Shown: piece after piece, positions 36,550 to 45,362 of the stretch
How the letters are laid out: each line of letters opens with the position of its first letter
Numbering within the stretch: position 1 is the stretch's first letter
NCBI GenBank assembly: GCA_964411985.1
Contig: CAYPNF010000001.1
Location: 124,001 to 188,000, forward strand
Direction of reading: 5' to 3'
Length of the DNA stretch: 64,000 bases
Source of the DNA: CAYPNF01 sp964411985
Lineage (GTDB): Bacteria; Verrucomicrobiota; Verrucomicrobiia; Limisphaerales; J093
The notes under the pieces: generated by a model
The model's input: only the letters and a program-made list of their open reading frames with translations
The model's database searches: none
What the model was told of the DNA's origin: nothing
Position numbers and translations under genes: made by a program

Positions 36550-36609
36550 GAATCGTTTTGTGATCCTACCTCCGACTCGCAGATGAAAACAAGGTTCTTT
36601 CCTGTGGAC

Positions 36610-37230
36610 CTAACCCACGAGCCTGCGACCTTCCCACTTTCCTCCACTGTGCAGGTACTCCTGGATTGAGGATGGATAGAGCTCATGCTCAGCTACTTGA
36701 ATCCTCGCGTGAAGGCTCTCTGGCGTGTCGTCGGCATGGACCTCTACCACCCTCTGTCCAAGAATCGGTCCTGAATCCACGCCTTCGTCCACCAAATGCA
36801 CCGTGCAGCCGGTGTAGCGCACCCCGTATTCCCAAGCTTGTTTCCAAGCGGCCAACCCCGGAAAAGCCGGAAGCAGGGAGGGATGAATATTGACCACTCG
36901 CTGCGGAAAGGCCTGGAGCAAGGGCTGCTTAATGATCCGCATAAAACCCGCCAAGACAACTAGATCCACCTCGGAGTGTTGCAGCGCGGCGATGTACTCC
37001 TGCTCGGCTGCTTCGTCCAGCTTGGTGCGGAACTTCCCTGGAGCCAGGTACCGGGCTGGAATCCCACGCGAACGCGCATGTTCGAGGATACCCGCATCCG
37101 GCACATCGCTAATCACCACCGCCACCTCTGCCGCCAATCGACCTTGTTGGCAGGCGTCAGCAATCGCAACGAAATTGGAACCCTTTCCGGATCCAAGCAC
37201 TCCCAATCGAAATACTCTATCGTTGCTCAC
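36610..37230 (-). CDS. purN: Phosphoribosylglycinamide formyltransferase (PurN)
   Basis: 206 residues from a GTG at 37230 (read MSNDRVFRLGVLGSG); GGGAA lies about ten bases upstream. A GTG at 37239 that overlaps the fabI stop is the alternative. Conserved GSGKGSNF, the VLAGFMRI loop, NIHPSLLPAFPG with the catalytic Asn-His pair and GCTVHLVDEGVDSGP. Transfers a formyl group from 10-formyl-THF to GAR in purine synthesis. Follows fabI closely (6 bp or overlapping), so the two are probably co-transcribed without a shared pathway. Confidence 0.9.
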   Translation of the reverse strand: MSNDRVFRLGVLGSGKGSNFVAIADACQQGRLAAEVAVVISDVPDAGILEHARSRGIPARYLAPGKFRTKLDEAAEQEYIAALQHSEVDLVVLAGFMRIIKQPLLQAFPQRVVNIHPSLLPAFPGLAAWKQAWEYGVRYTGCTVHLVDEGVDSGPILGQRVVEVHADDTPESLHARIQVAEHELYPSSIQEYLHSGGKWEGRRLVG

Positions 37231-37235
37231 GACGA

Positions 37236-38006
37236 TCACATTCCCATGATTTGGTAGCCGCAGTCGGCGTAAAGCACCTGGCCGGTGATGGCCGCCGCCC
37301 CGTCGCTCGCCAGGAAAAGCCCAGTAGCACCAAGTTCCTCGGAGGTCACATTCCGTTTGAGAGGCGCGTGCTCCTCGTAGTGCTTGAGCATCTCCCCAAA
37401 TCCGGAGATGCCTCTGGCAGCCAAAGTGTTCACGGGGCCTGCACTGATACAATTCACGCGGATTTTCCGAGTGCCAAGATCATAGGCAAGGTACCGGGTG
37501 CAAGCCTCCAGCGACGCTTTGGCCACGCCCATAACGTTGTAATGCGGCACCACTTTCTCAGCACCATAGTAGCTCATTCCCAGGATGCTTCCTCCATCCG
37601 TCATCAGCGGAGCAGCGGCTCTCGCCACCGCCACCAGGGAGTAGGCGCTGACATCGTGCGCAATCCGGAAGGCCTCACGGCTCGTGTCCAGGAATCGCCC
37701 CTCCAAGGCCTGGCGCGGGGCAAAGGCCACCGAGTGCAGCAGCAGATGAAGGACGCCGAATTTCTTACCCACCGCGGAGAAAACGCTCTCGATCTCTTCG
37801 TCCCGCGTAACGTCACAGGGCAGAATCAAGGTGTCGGAGCCGAACACCGAGACCAACTCCTCCACGTTATCCTTAAGCCGTTCGCCCTGGTAGGTGAAAG
37901 CGAGGCGCGCCCCGGCGGCATGCCAGGCCTGGGCTATGGCCCAAGCGATCGATCTCTTGTTGGCGACACCAAAAACGATTCCGACTTTTCCACTGAGTGA
38001 GGACAT
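37236..38006 (-). CDS. fabI: Enoyl-ACP reductase (FabI)
   Basis: 256 residues. Rossmann opening GKVGIVFGVANKRSIAWAIA with the FabI-type SIAWAIA motif; catalytic Tyr156 and Lys163 in YYGAEKVVPHYNVMGVAK, the same spacing as in E. coli FabI; then VNCISAGPVNTLAARGI, the substrate-binding loop. Reduces enoyl-ACP with NADH in the last step of the fatty-acid elongation cycle. Leads a probable two-gene unit with purN. Confidence 0.93.
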   Translation of the reverse strand: MSSLSGKVGIVFGVANKRSIAWAIAQAWHAAGARLAFTYQGERLKDNVEELVSVFGSDTLILPCDVTRDEEIESVFSAVGKKFGVLHLLLHSVAFAPRQALEGRFLDTSREAFRIAHDVSAYSLVAVARAAAPLMTDGGSILGMSYYGAEKVVPHYNVMGVAKASLEACTRYLAYDLGTRKIRVNCISAGPVNTLAARGISGFGEMLKHYEEHAPLKRNVTSEELGATGLFLASDGAAAITGQVLYADCGYQIMGM

Positions 38007-38319
38007 GGTAACTACTACGAGATGGTTCTACCCGCAGCCGAAAGGCTGCAAAGAAACGGGCTCGCTGGCAAGGGCAGAAAATGGAAGTCCTTGGACACCA
38101 CGTACCGAAAGCCAAACCTGAACCAACACCAGGTTGCGTTGGCCTTCTTTTTCCCAACCCAAGATAAAGCCTGATTGATCGTTCCTCCTCATCCGCAGCG
38201 TATTACACATGGTCCACCACAGTGGGGTCGAAAGTCCAACCGACCCATGGCACTTTTGTCCGGTTCTCTGGCCAAATTGTTAAGGACTTTCTCCAAGACA
38301 ACTCTATCCTCTTTCCTCA
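38007..38319. other. Divergent intergenic region between fabI and rhamnosidase-like gene
   Basis: No gene is supported here. A small hairpin GCAGCC-GAAA-GGCTGC lies near 38035-38050, and AACCTG/CAGGTT arms (loop 9 nt) precede a pyrimidine run at about 38114-38158. They may be leader structures of the fabI-purN mRNA, but no known riboswitch was recognised. Confidence 0.35.
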
Positions 38320-40086
38320 ATGCAAACCAAGTTCATGCGACTCTTGACCGTTTTCTGCGCTCTACCCCTGCTCTTCGGGTCCGGCGCCCTCGCTGAAGGC
38401 CTCGCGACCCCCATGTCCCCGCTTGCCCTGCGAAGTCGCAGTACCTCCGACCCCAGAGTGCGTGAGTACGTCCAGCCGACGCGCATCCTCTGGAGTACTG
38501 GGGCCGTGGAGAACGTGGAGGCTCTGCTAAAGCCATGGAGTGGGCAGATCACCTTGGACAACATGGAAGGGTGCACCCTGCGGCACCAAGGAACGCCAGC
38601 CTCGATCCTCATCGACTTTGGGATGGAACTGCACGGCGGCGTCCAAATCGGCGTGTCTGGCTCCACCAAGAGCCAGCCGGTGCGGCTGCGGGTTCGGTTT
38701 GGGGAATCTGCGAGCGAAGCGATGAGCGAAGTCGGCAGTGATAAGAATCCCACCAACGATCACGCTGTTCGCGATCAAACCTGCATGGTCCCCTGGCTCG
38801 GCACACAAGAAATCGGCAACACCGGCTTCCGGTTTGTACGCATTGATGTCGTGGATCCGGAGAGTTTCGTGCTCCTGAAAGGCGTGAGAGCGGTTTTCCT
38901 TTATCGGGACCTTCCCTATCGCGGCTCGTTCCGCTGCAGTGACGAAAGGCTGAATCAGATCTGGCGGATCGGTGCCCGGACGGTGCACCTGAACATGCAG
39001 GATCACCTTTGGGACGGCATCAAGCGCGACCGCCTGGTGTGGATCGGTGACATGCATCCCGAGACCATGACCATCAGCAGCGTGTTTGGGAATCAGTCCA
39101 TTGTCCCCGCCAGTCTTGACCTGATCCGCGACGAAACCAAGCTTCCGAAATGGATGAACGGGATCAGTTCCTATTCCATGTGGTGGATCCTGATCCACAA
39201 AAGCTGGTATCAATTCCATGGCGACCTGGCGTATTTGCGCGAACAAAAGGCCTACCTCACCGGGCTCCTCAACGAGTTGATCCGACACATCGGCCCGGAT
39301 CACCGGGAAACACTTCCGGAAACGCGTTTTCTCGACTGGCCCTCCAGCGAGAACAAGCCTGCCATCCACGCTGGTCTGCAGTCTCTCATGATTTTGAGCC
39401 TCCAAGCGGGCTCCGAGATGTGCGTCACCCTGGGCGACAAGGCCACCGCAGCCAAGTGTGACGACGCGGTGAAGCGCCTTCGCCTACACGTTCCCGAGCA
39501 CGGCAACAGCAAGCAGGCGGCCGCCCTCATGGCGCTGGCTGGGTTGGGTGACGCAAGAAAACTGAATCAGGAAGTCTTGGCGGTGGACGGCCCACAACGA
39601 ATGTCCACCTTCTACGGCTATTATGTGCTGCAAGCGCGCGCCCAGGCCGGGGACTACGAAGGATGCTTGGAGGTCATCAAAGCGTACTGGGGTGCCATGC
39701 TCGACGTTGGCGCCACCTCCTTCTGGGAGGATTTCAATATGGAATGGCTGGTCGATGCTGGCAGGATCGACGAACTCGTGCCACCCGGCAAAAAGGACAT
39801 CCACGGCGATTACGGCAATTACTGCTACAAAGGCTTCCGACACAGCCTATGCCACGGCTGGGCCTCGGGCCCCACCTCTTGGCTCAGTGAGCACGTGCTG
39901 GGCGTCGAGGTCCTCGAACCTGGATGTAAGAAAGTGCGCGTCGTTCCCCACCTGGGAACTCTCAGTTGGGCGGAAGGCACCTTTCCCACACCTCAGGGCG
40001 AGATCCAGGTCCGACACGATCGAAAGCCAGACGGCACAGTGAGGTCCAAAGTCACGGTCCCAAAAGGGGTCCGTTTGATGAGATAG
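38320..40086 (+). CDS. Secreted alpha-L-rhamnosidase-like protein (GH78-like)
   Basis: 588 residues; signal peptide ends at SGALAEG (an in-frame ATG at 38335 is also possible). A beta-sandwich with the rhamnosidase-like PYRGSFRCSDERLNQIW leads to DGIKRDRLVWIGDMHPE at about residue 231, the conserved acidic segment of GH78, followed by a six-hairpin barrel and a C-terminal beta domain (GVEVLEPGCKKVRVVPHLG). Shorter than the 14529 protein and lacking its first domain. Probably hydrolyses rhamnosides or related sugars outside the cytoplasm. Convergent with the mannan operon. Confidence 0.75.
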   Translation: MQTKFMRLLTVFCALPLLFGSGALAEGLATPMSPLALRSRSTSDPRVREYVQPTRILWSTGAVENVEALLKPWSGQITLDNMEGCTLRHQGTPASILIDFGMELHGGVQIGVSGSTKSQPVRLRVRFGESASEAMSEVGSDKNPTNDHAVRDQTCMVPWLGTQEIGNTGFRFVRIDVVDPESFVLLKGVRAVFLYRDLPYRGSFRCSDERLNQIWRIGARTVHLNMQDHLWDGIKRDRLVWIGDMHPETMTISSVFGNQSIVPASLDLIRDETKLPKWMNGISSYSMWWILIHKSWYQFHGDLAYLREQKAYLTGLLNELIRHIGPDHRETLPETRFLDWPSSENKPAIHAGLQSLMILSLQAGSEMCVTLGDKATAAKCDDAVKRLRLHVPEHGNSKQAAALMALAGLGDARKLNQEVLAVDGPQRMSTFYGYYVLQARAQAGDYEGCLEVIKAYWGAMLDVGATSFWEDFNMEWLVDAGRIDELVPPGKKDIHGDYGNYCYKGFRHSLCHGWASGPTSWLSEHVLGVEVLEPGCKKVRVVPHLGTLSWAEGTFPTPQGEIQVRHDRKPDGTVRSKVTVPKGVRLMR

Positions 40087-40110
40087 TCAAAGGCTCCGAC
40101 CCACGTCCTC

Positions 40111-41313
40111 TCAAGATCCAGTCCAGCCCTGAGCCCGCATCAGGTCCAGGTTCTTGCGAATCAGTTCGCATCGTTGCTGCACGCAAGCGGCCGAGCGTAG
40201 TGGATCACATGGAGTGTTCTTGCAGTAGTCCACGAGGCGCTCCACGGAAGTGGTTACCACGTGGCACCGGGTGTCGCTCGACGCGTAGTAGAGCAGGACC
40301 TGCCCATTCTCGCGTGCGACCCAGCCGTTGGAGAAAGTCACATTCGAGACATCGCCCACCCGTTCGATACCCTGGGGGGCGAGCAAATAGCCGCCGGGTT
40401 CATAGATAACCCGGCTTGGATCCTCGAGCGCGGTCATGAAGGAGTAGAGAACGTATCGAAGTCCGGCCGCAGTGCCCCGCACGCCGTGCGCCAGGTGCAG
40501 CCAGCCTTCACTGGTCTTTATGGGCGCTGGCCCAAGTCCATTTTTGGATTCGTAGATCGTGTGGTACTTTCGATCGTGCACGATCTTCTCCGGGCCGGTC
40601 ACCGCATGCTCGATCTCCTCCGCGAGAGCCCAGCCAATGCCTCCCCCCGAGCCGGCGTCGATAAAACCATCCTGAGGCCGGGTGTAAAAAGCGTACTTTC
40701 CGTTCACGTACTCCGGATGCAGCACCACGTTTCGCTGCTGCGGGGAAGGGGTCTTCAAGTCAGCCAGCCGTTGCCAGATCTTTAGATCCTTGGTGCGTAC
40801 GATGCCACACTGGGCAACGGCAGAGGAAAGATCACCCCGGGGGGCCTTCGGGTCCTTACGTTCGGTGCAAAACAACCCATAGATCCATCCATCCTGATGC
40901 TTCACGAGCCGCATGTCGTACACGTTGACATCGGGGCTCTCCGTCTCGGGCAATTGGATCGGGTAGTCCCAGAAGCGGAACCCATCAATGCCAGTCTCGC
41001 TCTCTGCAATGGCAAAGAAGCTCTTTCGATCCAGTCCCTCCACGCGAGCCACCAGCAGGATCTTGCCGTTCCACTCCATGGCTCCTGGGTTGAAGGCACA
41101 GTTGACCCCTAAGCGCTCCATCAGGTGCGGATTCGTGGTTGGATCCAGGTCGTAACGCCAAAAGACGGGAGCGTGTTCGGCGGTCAAGACCGGATTCTGG
41201 TAGCGCTCGTACACCCCGTTGCCATCCTGACATACAACGTTGGGTTGCTCGATGAGGGCTTGGTGCCGGGCAAAGAGTTGTCGAACATGGCGGTTGAAAT
41301 CGATGGTATTCAT
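40111..41313 (-). CDS. GH130 mannosyl-glycoside phosphorylase-like protein
   Basis: 400 residues, no signal peptide, so cytoplasmic. A five-bladed propeller of the GH130 type: NPVLTAEHAPVFW, FNPGAMEWNGKILLVARVEG, DVNVYDMRLVKHQDG, then GPAPIKTSEGWLHLAHGVRG. GH130 enzymes phosphorolyse beta-mannosides; the pairing with a 2-epimerase and sugar porter suggests 4-O-beta-mannosyl-glucose phosphorylase, giving mannose 1-phosphate and glucose. The start codon overlaps the epimerase stop (ATGA at 41310-41313). Substrate is inferred from context, not from active-site analysis. Confidence 0.85.
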   Translation of the reverse strand: MNTIDFNRHVRQLFARHQALIEQPNVVCQDGNGVYERYQNPVLTAEHAPVFWRYDLDPTTNPHLMERLGVNCAFNPGAMEWNGKILLVARVEGLDRKSFFAIAESETGIDGFRFWDYPIQLPETESPDVNVYDMRLVKHQDGWIYGLFCTERKDPKAPRGDLSSAVAQCGIVRTKDLKIWQRLADLKTPSPQQRNVVLHPEYVNGKYAFYTRPQDGFIDAGSGGGIGWALAEEIEHAVTGPEKIVHDRKYHTIYESKNGLGPAPIKTSEGWLHLAHGVRGTAAGLRYVLYSFMTALEDPSRVIYEPGGYLLAPQGIERVGDVSNVTFSNGWVARENGQVLLYYASSDTRCHVVTTSVERLVDYCKNTPCDPLRSAACVQQRCELIRKNLDLMRAQGWTGS

Positions 41314-42533
41314 GCAGAGTGCTCTGATTGTGGACGTGTTGAGGTTCTCACCAAAAGTTCAAGACAACACCGCCCGTTGTGGTACGGACATTTCCACGCG
41401 GATACTTTGGGCAGGCTGAGATCTGGCTCCCCGGCGCGGTTGACTTTCCAGAACCATTCACCGTGGACACGATCCACGATTCTGTCCTGGATAAACCTCC
41501 AGCACCGCACGGCTGCCTCCTGAAAGGCTCGGTCGCCGGACAGTTGGTAACCATTGTAGAAACCGACGACGGCCTCGGCTTGCGGCCACCATTCTTTGTC
41601 AGAGTTAATGACCTGCCCACCCCTGCCCTCGTAAAAGAGCCCGCCGTCCTTATCCAACCCTTCCTCGAGTACCGCTCGGGCGATGCTCAGGGCGTGATCC
41701 GCGGCCGTCGACTGGAGGGCAGAATCCCCCAAGACCTCCGCCGCCTCGCACAACAACCAGCTTCCCTCGATGTCATGACCGTAGGTGTAGGAATCCGATC
41801 GAGGATTCCACTTCTCGTCGAAGAAGTGGTGAAAGTGCCGGTGGCGAGAATCGAGAATGTGGTTCTGGAAAATGGCAAGCAGCGCGCTCAGACGCTGCTT
41901 CAACAAAGGCTCAGGCCAAACCCGCATCAGGTTGGTGTAGGCCTCAAGGACATGAAGATGATTGTTCATCGACTTCTTCTCGTTCAGATCCTTTTCGCTC
42001 AACCGCACGTCCTCACAAGCCGATCCGTCCCGCGCCAGGGTCTCGACGTACCCCCCATGCACAGGATCATGGGCATGGCTTTCGATCCAGCGAAAGATCT
42101 CTTTGGCCTGTTCCAGAGCTTCAGGCACGCCGAAGGCACGGTAGTACTCGGTAAAGGCATAGAGGCAGAAGGCCTGGCCGTACGTCTTCTTCTTGTCGTC
42201 CACCCATGCCCCGTCCGGGCCCACTTCCCAAAAGAACCCGCCGTGCGCGGAATCCCTGAAATACTGCCGAAGACAATCGAAAGCCCGTGTTGCGAGAGTG
42301 CGGTCAACCGGATTCTGGGTATACGGATACGCGGCAGCAAAAGTCCAAAGGATCCGGCTGTTGAGAATCAGCCCTTTCGCAGCCTCCGGTCGCGGGCGGA
42401 GCTCGTTGTTCATCTCCGCAATGAATCCGCCCCTCTTCTCGTCCACGCTTTGTTGACGCCAGAAGGGCAGGATCTCTTCATTAAGTTCCCGGCGCGCTTC
42501 TGCCGCCAGGAACCGGTCACCGGACTCGGTCAT
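41310..42533 (-). CDS. Cellobiose/mannobiose 2-epimerase (AGE family)
   Basis: 407 residues, cytoplasmic (alpha/alpha)6 barrel. Key His-bearing motifs of the family are present: RHFHHFFDEKWNP, YGHDIEGSWLL and the terminal WKCPYHNGR. The enzyme interconverts the reducing-end glucose and mannose of beta-1,4-disaccharides; with GH130 downstream the likely job is mannobiose to mannosylglucose. Translationally coupled to the GH130 gene and 27 bp after the sugar porter gene. Confidence 0.88.
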   Translation of the reverse strand: MTESGDRFLAAEARRELNEEILPFWRQQSVDEKRGGFIAEMNNELRPRPEAAKGLILNSRILWTFAAAYPYTQNPVDRTLATRAFDCLRQYFRDSAHGGFFWEVGPDGAWVDDKKKTYGQAFCLYAFTEYYRAFGVPEALEQAKEIFRWIESHAHDPVHGGYVETLARDGSACEDVRLSEKDLNEKKSMNNHLHVLEAYTNLMRVWPEPLLKQRLSALLAIFQNHILDSRHRHFHHFFDEKWNPRSDSYTYGHDIEGSWLLCEAAEVLGDSALQSTAADHALSIARAVLEEGLDKDGGLFYEGRGGQVINSDKEWWPQAEAVVGFYNGYQLSGDRAFQEAAVRCWRFIQDRIVDRVHGEWFWKVNRAGEPDLSLPKVSAWKCPYHNGRCCLELLVRTSTRPQSEHSA

Positions 42534-42560
42534 ACGGACCCAAGCCTACCCGCCCACGGT

Positions 42561-43970
42561 TCATTTCCAAGCCTCTTCAATCTCCTCCAGGCTCTTGCCT
42601 TTGGTTTCGGGCACTTGAAAGAGTACGACCACCACCAATACCAGGCAGAATGCCGCGTAAACGTAGAAGGGAAAGGCATGGTTGAAGGCCTCCACCAGGC
42701 GTGGGTTCTCGTCCATCATGGGGAATGTCTGCGAAACCAGGAAGTTCGCTCCCCAGAGACAGAGGGTGGCGATCGAGAGGGCGCGTCCCCGGACTCGGGT
42801 GGGATAGATTTCCGACAGAATCACCCAGGTCACCGGCCCCACGGACAGGGCAAAGAAGGCGATGTATCCCAACACGAAGGCGAGAATCCAGACAGACAAC
42901 AGCCCCTTCTGCGCGGCCACTCCCATGGCAACCAGGCAGACCCCCATACCCGCCGAACCCAACACCATCAAGGGCTTCCGACCCAGGCGGTCCACGGTGT
43001 AAATCGCCCCCACCGTAAAGAGGAGGTTCACTGCGCCCACAACGATGGTCTGGAGCAGGGCCACATCGCCCACTGAACCAAGCTGTTTAAAGATCTCCGG
43101 CGCGTAGTACAAGAACACGTTGATCCCCGTCACCTGCTGCAGCACCGCTAGCAACACTCCCACGATCAGGGCGCGGCGCATTCCGCCCACGAAGAGCTGC
43201 CCGACTGATCCCGGCTCCTTCTTCAGAGTGGACTCGATCACGTCCATCTCCTCTTTGGCATAAGCAGCTCCGTCGACTTTCGCCAGAATCCCGAGGGCTT
43301 CGTCCTTCCTCCCTTGCTCCACCAACCATCGGGGACTCTCGGGCACCAGCAGGAGAAGGCCCAGAAAGAGCAACGACGGGACTGCCCCTGAGGCGAACAT
43401 CCAACGCCAGCCGGTAGCCACGTTCCAAACCTCATCTCCTTGGCGCGCCACAAAGTAGTTCACGAAGTAGATGATCAGCATTCCAGAAATGATCGCAAAC
43501 TGGTTCACGGAAACCATCCGACCCCGGATTCGTGCAGGGGAGATCTCGGCGATGTACATAGGGGAAGCCATCGAGGCAATCCCCACCCCTACCCCACCAA
43601 GAATTCGGAAGAGCACGAATACCCAGAAGGTTTTGGGAACCGCCGTCCCAATGGCGGAGGCGAGAAAGAGCACGCCCGCCAGAGCCAGCGTCTTCTTGCG
43701 CCCCATCCGGTCGCTGAAGACCCCAGCGAAGGATACCCCCGCCACGCAACCGAGCAACGCTGATGACGCCGCCCAGCCTTTCATAGTGGCGTCCAATTGG
43801 AAATGGCTCTGAAGGAATCCGATCGCCCCGGCAATCACCGCTGTGTCGTACCCAAAGAGCAGCCCGCCCAAGGCCGCCACCGCACAGACCAAGGCAACGA
43901 ATCCAACACTGCCATGATCCGCTGCTTTTGTGCGGGATGTGCCCGGCGAAGGACCTTGAGAGAATGTCAT
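42561..43970 (-). CDS. MFS sugar porter (XylE/GalP-like)
   Basis: 469 residues with 12 predicted helices. Sugar porter signatures: GGLLFGYDTAVIAGAI, DRMGRKK (loop 2-3), PESPRWLVEQGR (loop 6), QQVTGINVFLYYAPEIF, VDRLGRKPL, the EIYPTRVRGRALS loop and a terminal VPETKGKSLEEIE. Imports a hexose or short oligosaccharide by proton symport; by context a mannobiose-type sugar. First gene of the operon porter, epimerase, phosphorylase. Confidence 0.9.
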   Translation of the reverse strand: MTFSQGPSPGTSRTKAADHGSVGFVALVCAVAALGGLLFGYDTAVIAGAIGFLQSHFQLDATMKGWAASSALLGCVAGVSFAGVFSDRMGRKKTLALAGVLFLASAIGTAVPKTFWVFVLFRILGGVGVGIASMASPMYIAEISPARIRGRMVSVNQFAIISGMLIIYFVNYFVARQGDEVWNVATGWRWMFASGAVPSLLFLGLLLLVPESPRWLVEQGRKDEALGILAKVDGAAYAKEEMDVIESTLKKEPGSVGQLFVGGMRRALIVGVLLAVLQQVTGINVFLYYAPEIFKQLGSVGDVALLQTIVVGAVNLLFTVGAIYTVDRLGRKPLMVLGSAGMGVCLVAMGVAAQKGLLSVWILAFVLGYIAFFALSVGPVTWVILSEIYPTRVRGRALSIATLCLWGANFLVSQTFPMMDENPRLVEAFNHAFPFYVYAAFCLVLVVVVLFQVPETKGKSLEEIEEAWK

Positions 43971-44015
43971 GGGGGAGAAAAAGTGATCCTAAAAGATATT
44001 TCTTCTCATCAGGCC

Positions 44016-45275
44016 TTATTTGGCACTGTCGCGGATCGCATCAAACATCGCGACCACGTTGTCGATCGGCGTGGCGCCTTGGACGTTATGGATTGAATCG
44101 AAGACAAAGCCACCGTCGTGGTTGAAGATATCGATTCTTTCCCGGACTTCGCGATAGACTTCCTGAGGGGTCCCGAAGGCGATCGTGCGCTGGGTATCCA
44201 CACCCCCACCCCAAAACACGACATCCTTCCCGAACTCCCGTTTCAACCGAACCGGATCCATGTCGGCAGCCGAGCATTGCACCGGATTCAGGACGTCAAA
44301 GCCGGCATCGATGAAGTCAGGAAGCAGCTGGTACACGGATCCGCAAGAATGGATAAAGGTCTTCCATCGGGTTTTCCGATGGATCAGCTCGTTGACCCGC
44401 TGGTGGAAGGGTTTGAACAAATCCCGATAGGCGGCGACGGAAATGAACGGTCCGCGCTGGGTGCCAAAATCCGTACCCGTAATCCAAGCCACCTGCACTG
44501 TGTCGCCGAAAATCCCAATGAGCGTCTCGAGGTTCTGCAGCGCAAACTCACATTGTTTTTCGAAGATCGCACGCACGTACTCCGGGCGGGTCTTGGTGGA
44601 CACGTACCATTCCGACACATCGCGAATGCCTTTGGGATGCTTTAAGAAGGGAGCAGGCACGAGGGCAATGTCCCCAAAGGCCGTTCCAGGGACAGCGAGA
44701 ACCGCTCCGAACTGAGAGCGTTCGCGGAACCACGCCGCCCGCTGGCAGTAGAAAGCAACATCCTCCGACCGCAAATAGCCGAACTCCTCGAGGTTATCCT
44801 GAGGATTCAGCTTATCCTCCTCGATCGGATCCTGTCGGATGACCGAATCAAAAAAGTGGCCTCCCTCCGGCATATGACCGCTGGGTGGCGCTGTGGTATC
44901 GCCTTCAGGATAGACGTGCCATCCGCCATCAGGGGCCTTGGTCACCACAAAATTGCCCGGCACCAGGCAAGGTGTGCCATCAAAGAGCGTGAACGGCTTC
45001 CAGTCCTTTCCTTCGGTGGCAAACATCGAACGGCGCGACCACGAACCAATCACATCGATCCCCAGCGCCTCCCGGAGACGGTCGTCGATTTCGCCCAGCA
45101 TCTGGTAAGGTTCGATGACTTTCACGAGGTGGTCCTTTTCCCCCAGAACCCGCTGGCGTAAGTGGTGGACCACGGAGACGTGAATGCCCGTCACCGCGGT
45201 CGACCCGAAATCAACGGGAACGCGGTCGGGTTGGCGATGATCCAGCGCGGCTTGTAAACGTTCTCTGCTATTCAT
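44016..45275 (-). CDS. URO-D superfamily methyltransferase-like protein
   Basis: 419 residues from ATG 45275 (MNSRERLQAALDHRQPDRVP, a typical opening). The HSCGSVYQLLPDFIDAGFDV motif, with His and Cys that bind zinc in MtaA/CmuA/MtbA relatives, is present. This separates it from true uroporphyrinogen decarboxylase (HemE), which lacks that cysteine, so a role in methyl transfer rather than haem synthesis is likely, though unproved. Members are frequent near glycosidase clusters in Verrucomicrobia and Planctomycetes. The stop is 45 bp before the sugar porter start, so it may belong to that operon. Confidence 0.75.
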   Translation of the reverse strand: MNSRERLQAALDHRQPDRVPVDFGSTAVTGIHVSVVHHLRQRVLGEKDHLVKVIEPYQMLGEIDDRLREALGIDVIGSWSRRSMFATEGKDWKPFTLFDGTPCLVPGNFVVTKAPDGGWHVYPEGDTTAPPSGHMPEGGHFFDSVIRQDPIEEDKLNPQDNLEEFGYLRSEDVAFYCQRAAWFRERSQFGAVLAVPGTAFGDIALVPAPFLKHPKGIRDVSEWYVSTKTRPEYVRAIFEKQCEFALQNLETLIGIFGDTVQVAWITGTDFGTQRGPFISVAAYRDLFKPFHQRVNELIHRKTRWKTFIHSCGSVYQLLPDFIDAGFDVLNPVQCSAADMDPVRLKREFGKDVVFWGGGVDTQRTIAFGTPQEVYREVRERIDIFNHDGGFVFDSIHNVQGATPIDNVVAMFDAIRDSAK

Positions 45276-45362
45276 GGTGTTGGGTAACAAAGTAGCGAAT
45301 CTGCGTGGGAATGGGAATAGAATTCCGAGCCACGAAAAGCTCCTTGCCAACCGGGGAAGGAA

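Noticed and set aside
41379..43076. Plus-strand reading frame of 565 codons
   Set aside because: Antisense to the epimerase and sugar porter genes, which carry full family motifs.
44016..45275. Haem-pathway uroporphyrinogen decarboxylase (hemE)
   Set aside because: The zinc-type HSCG motif and the length fit methyltransferase relatives of the superfamily, and no haem genes are adjacent.
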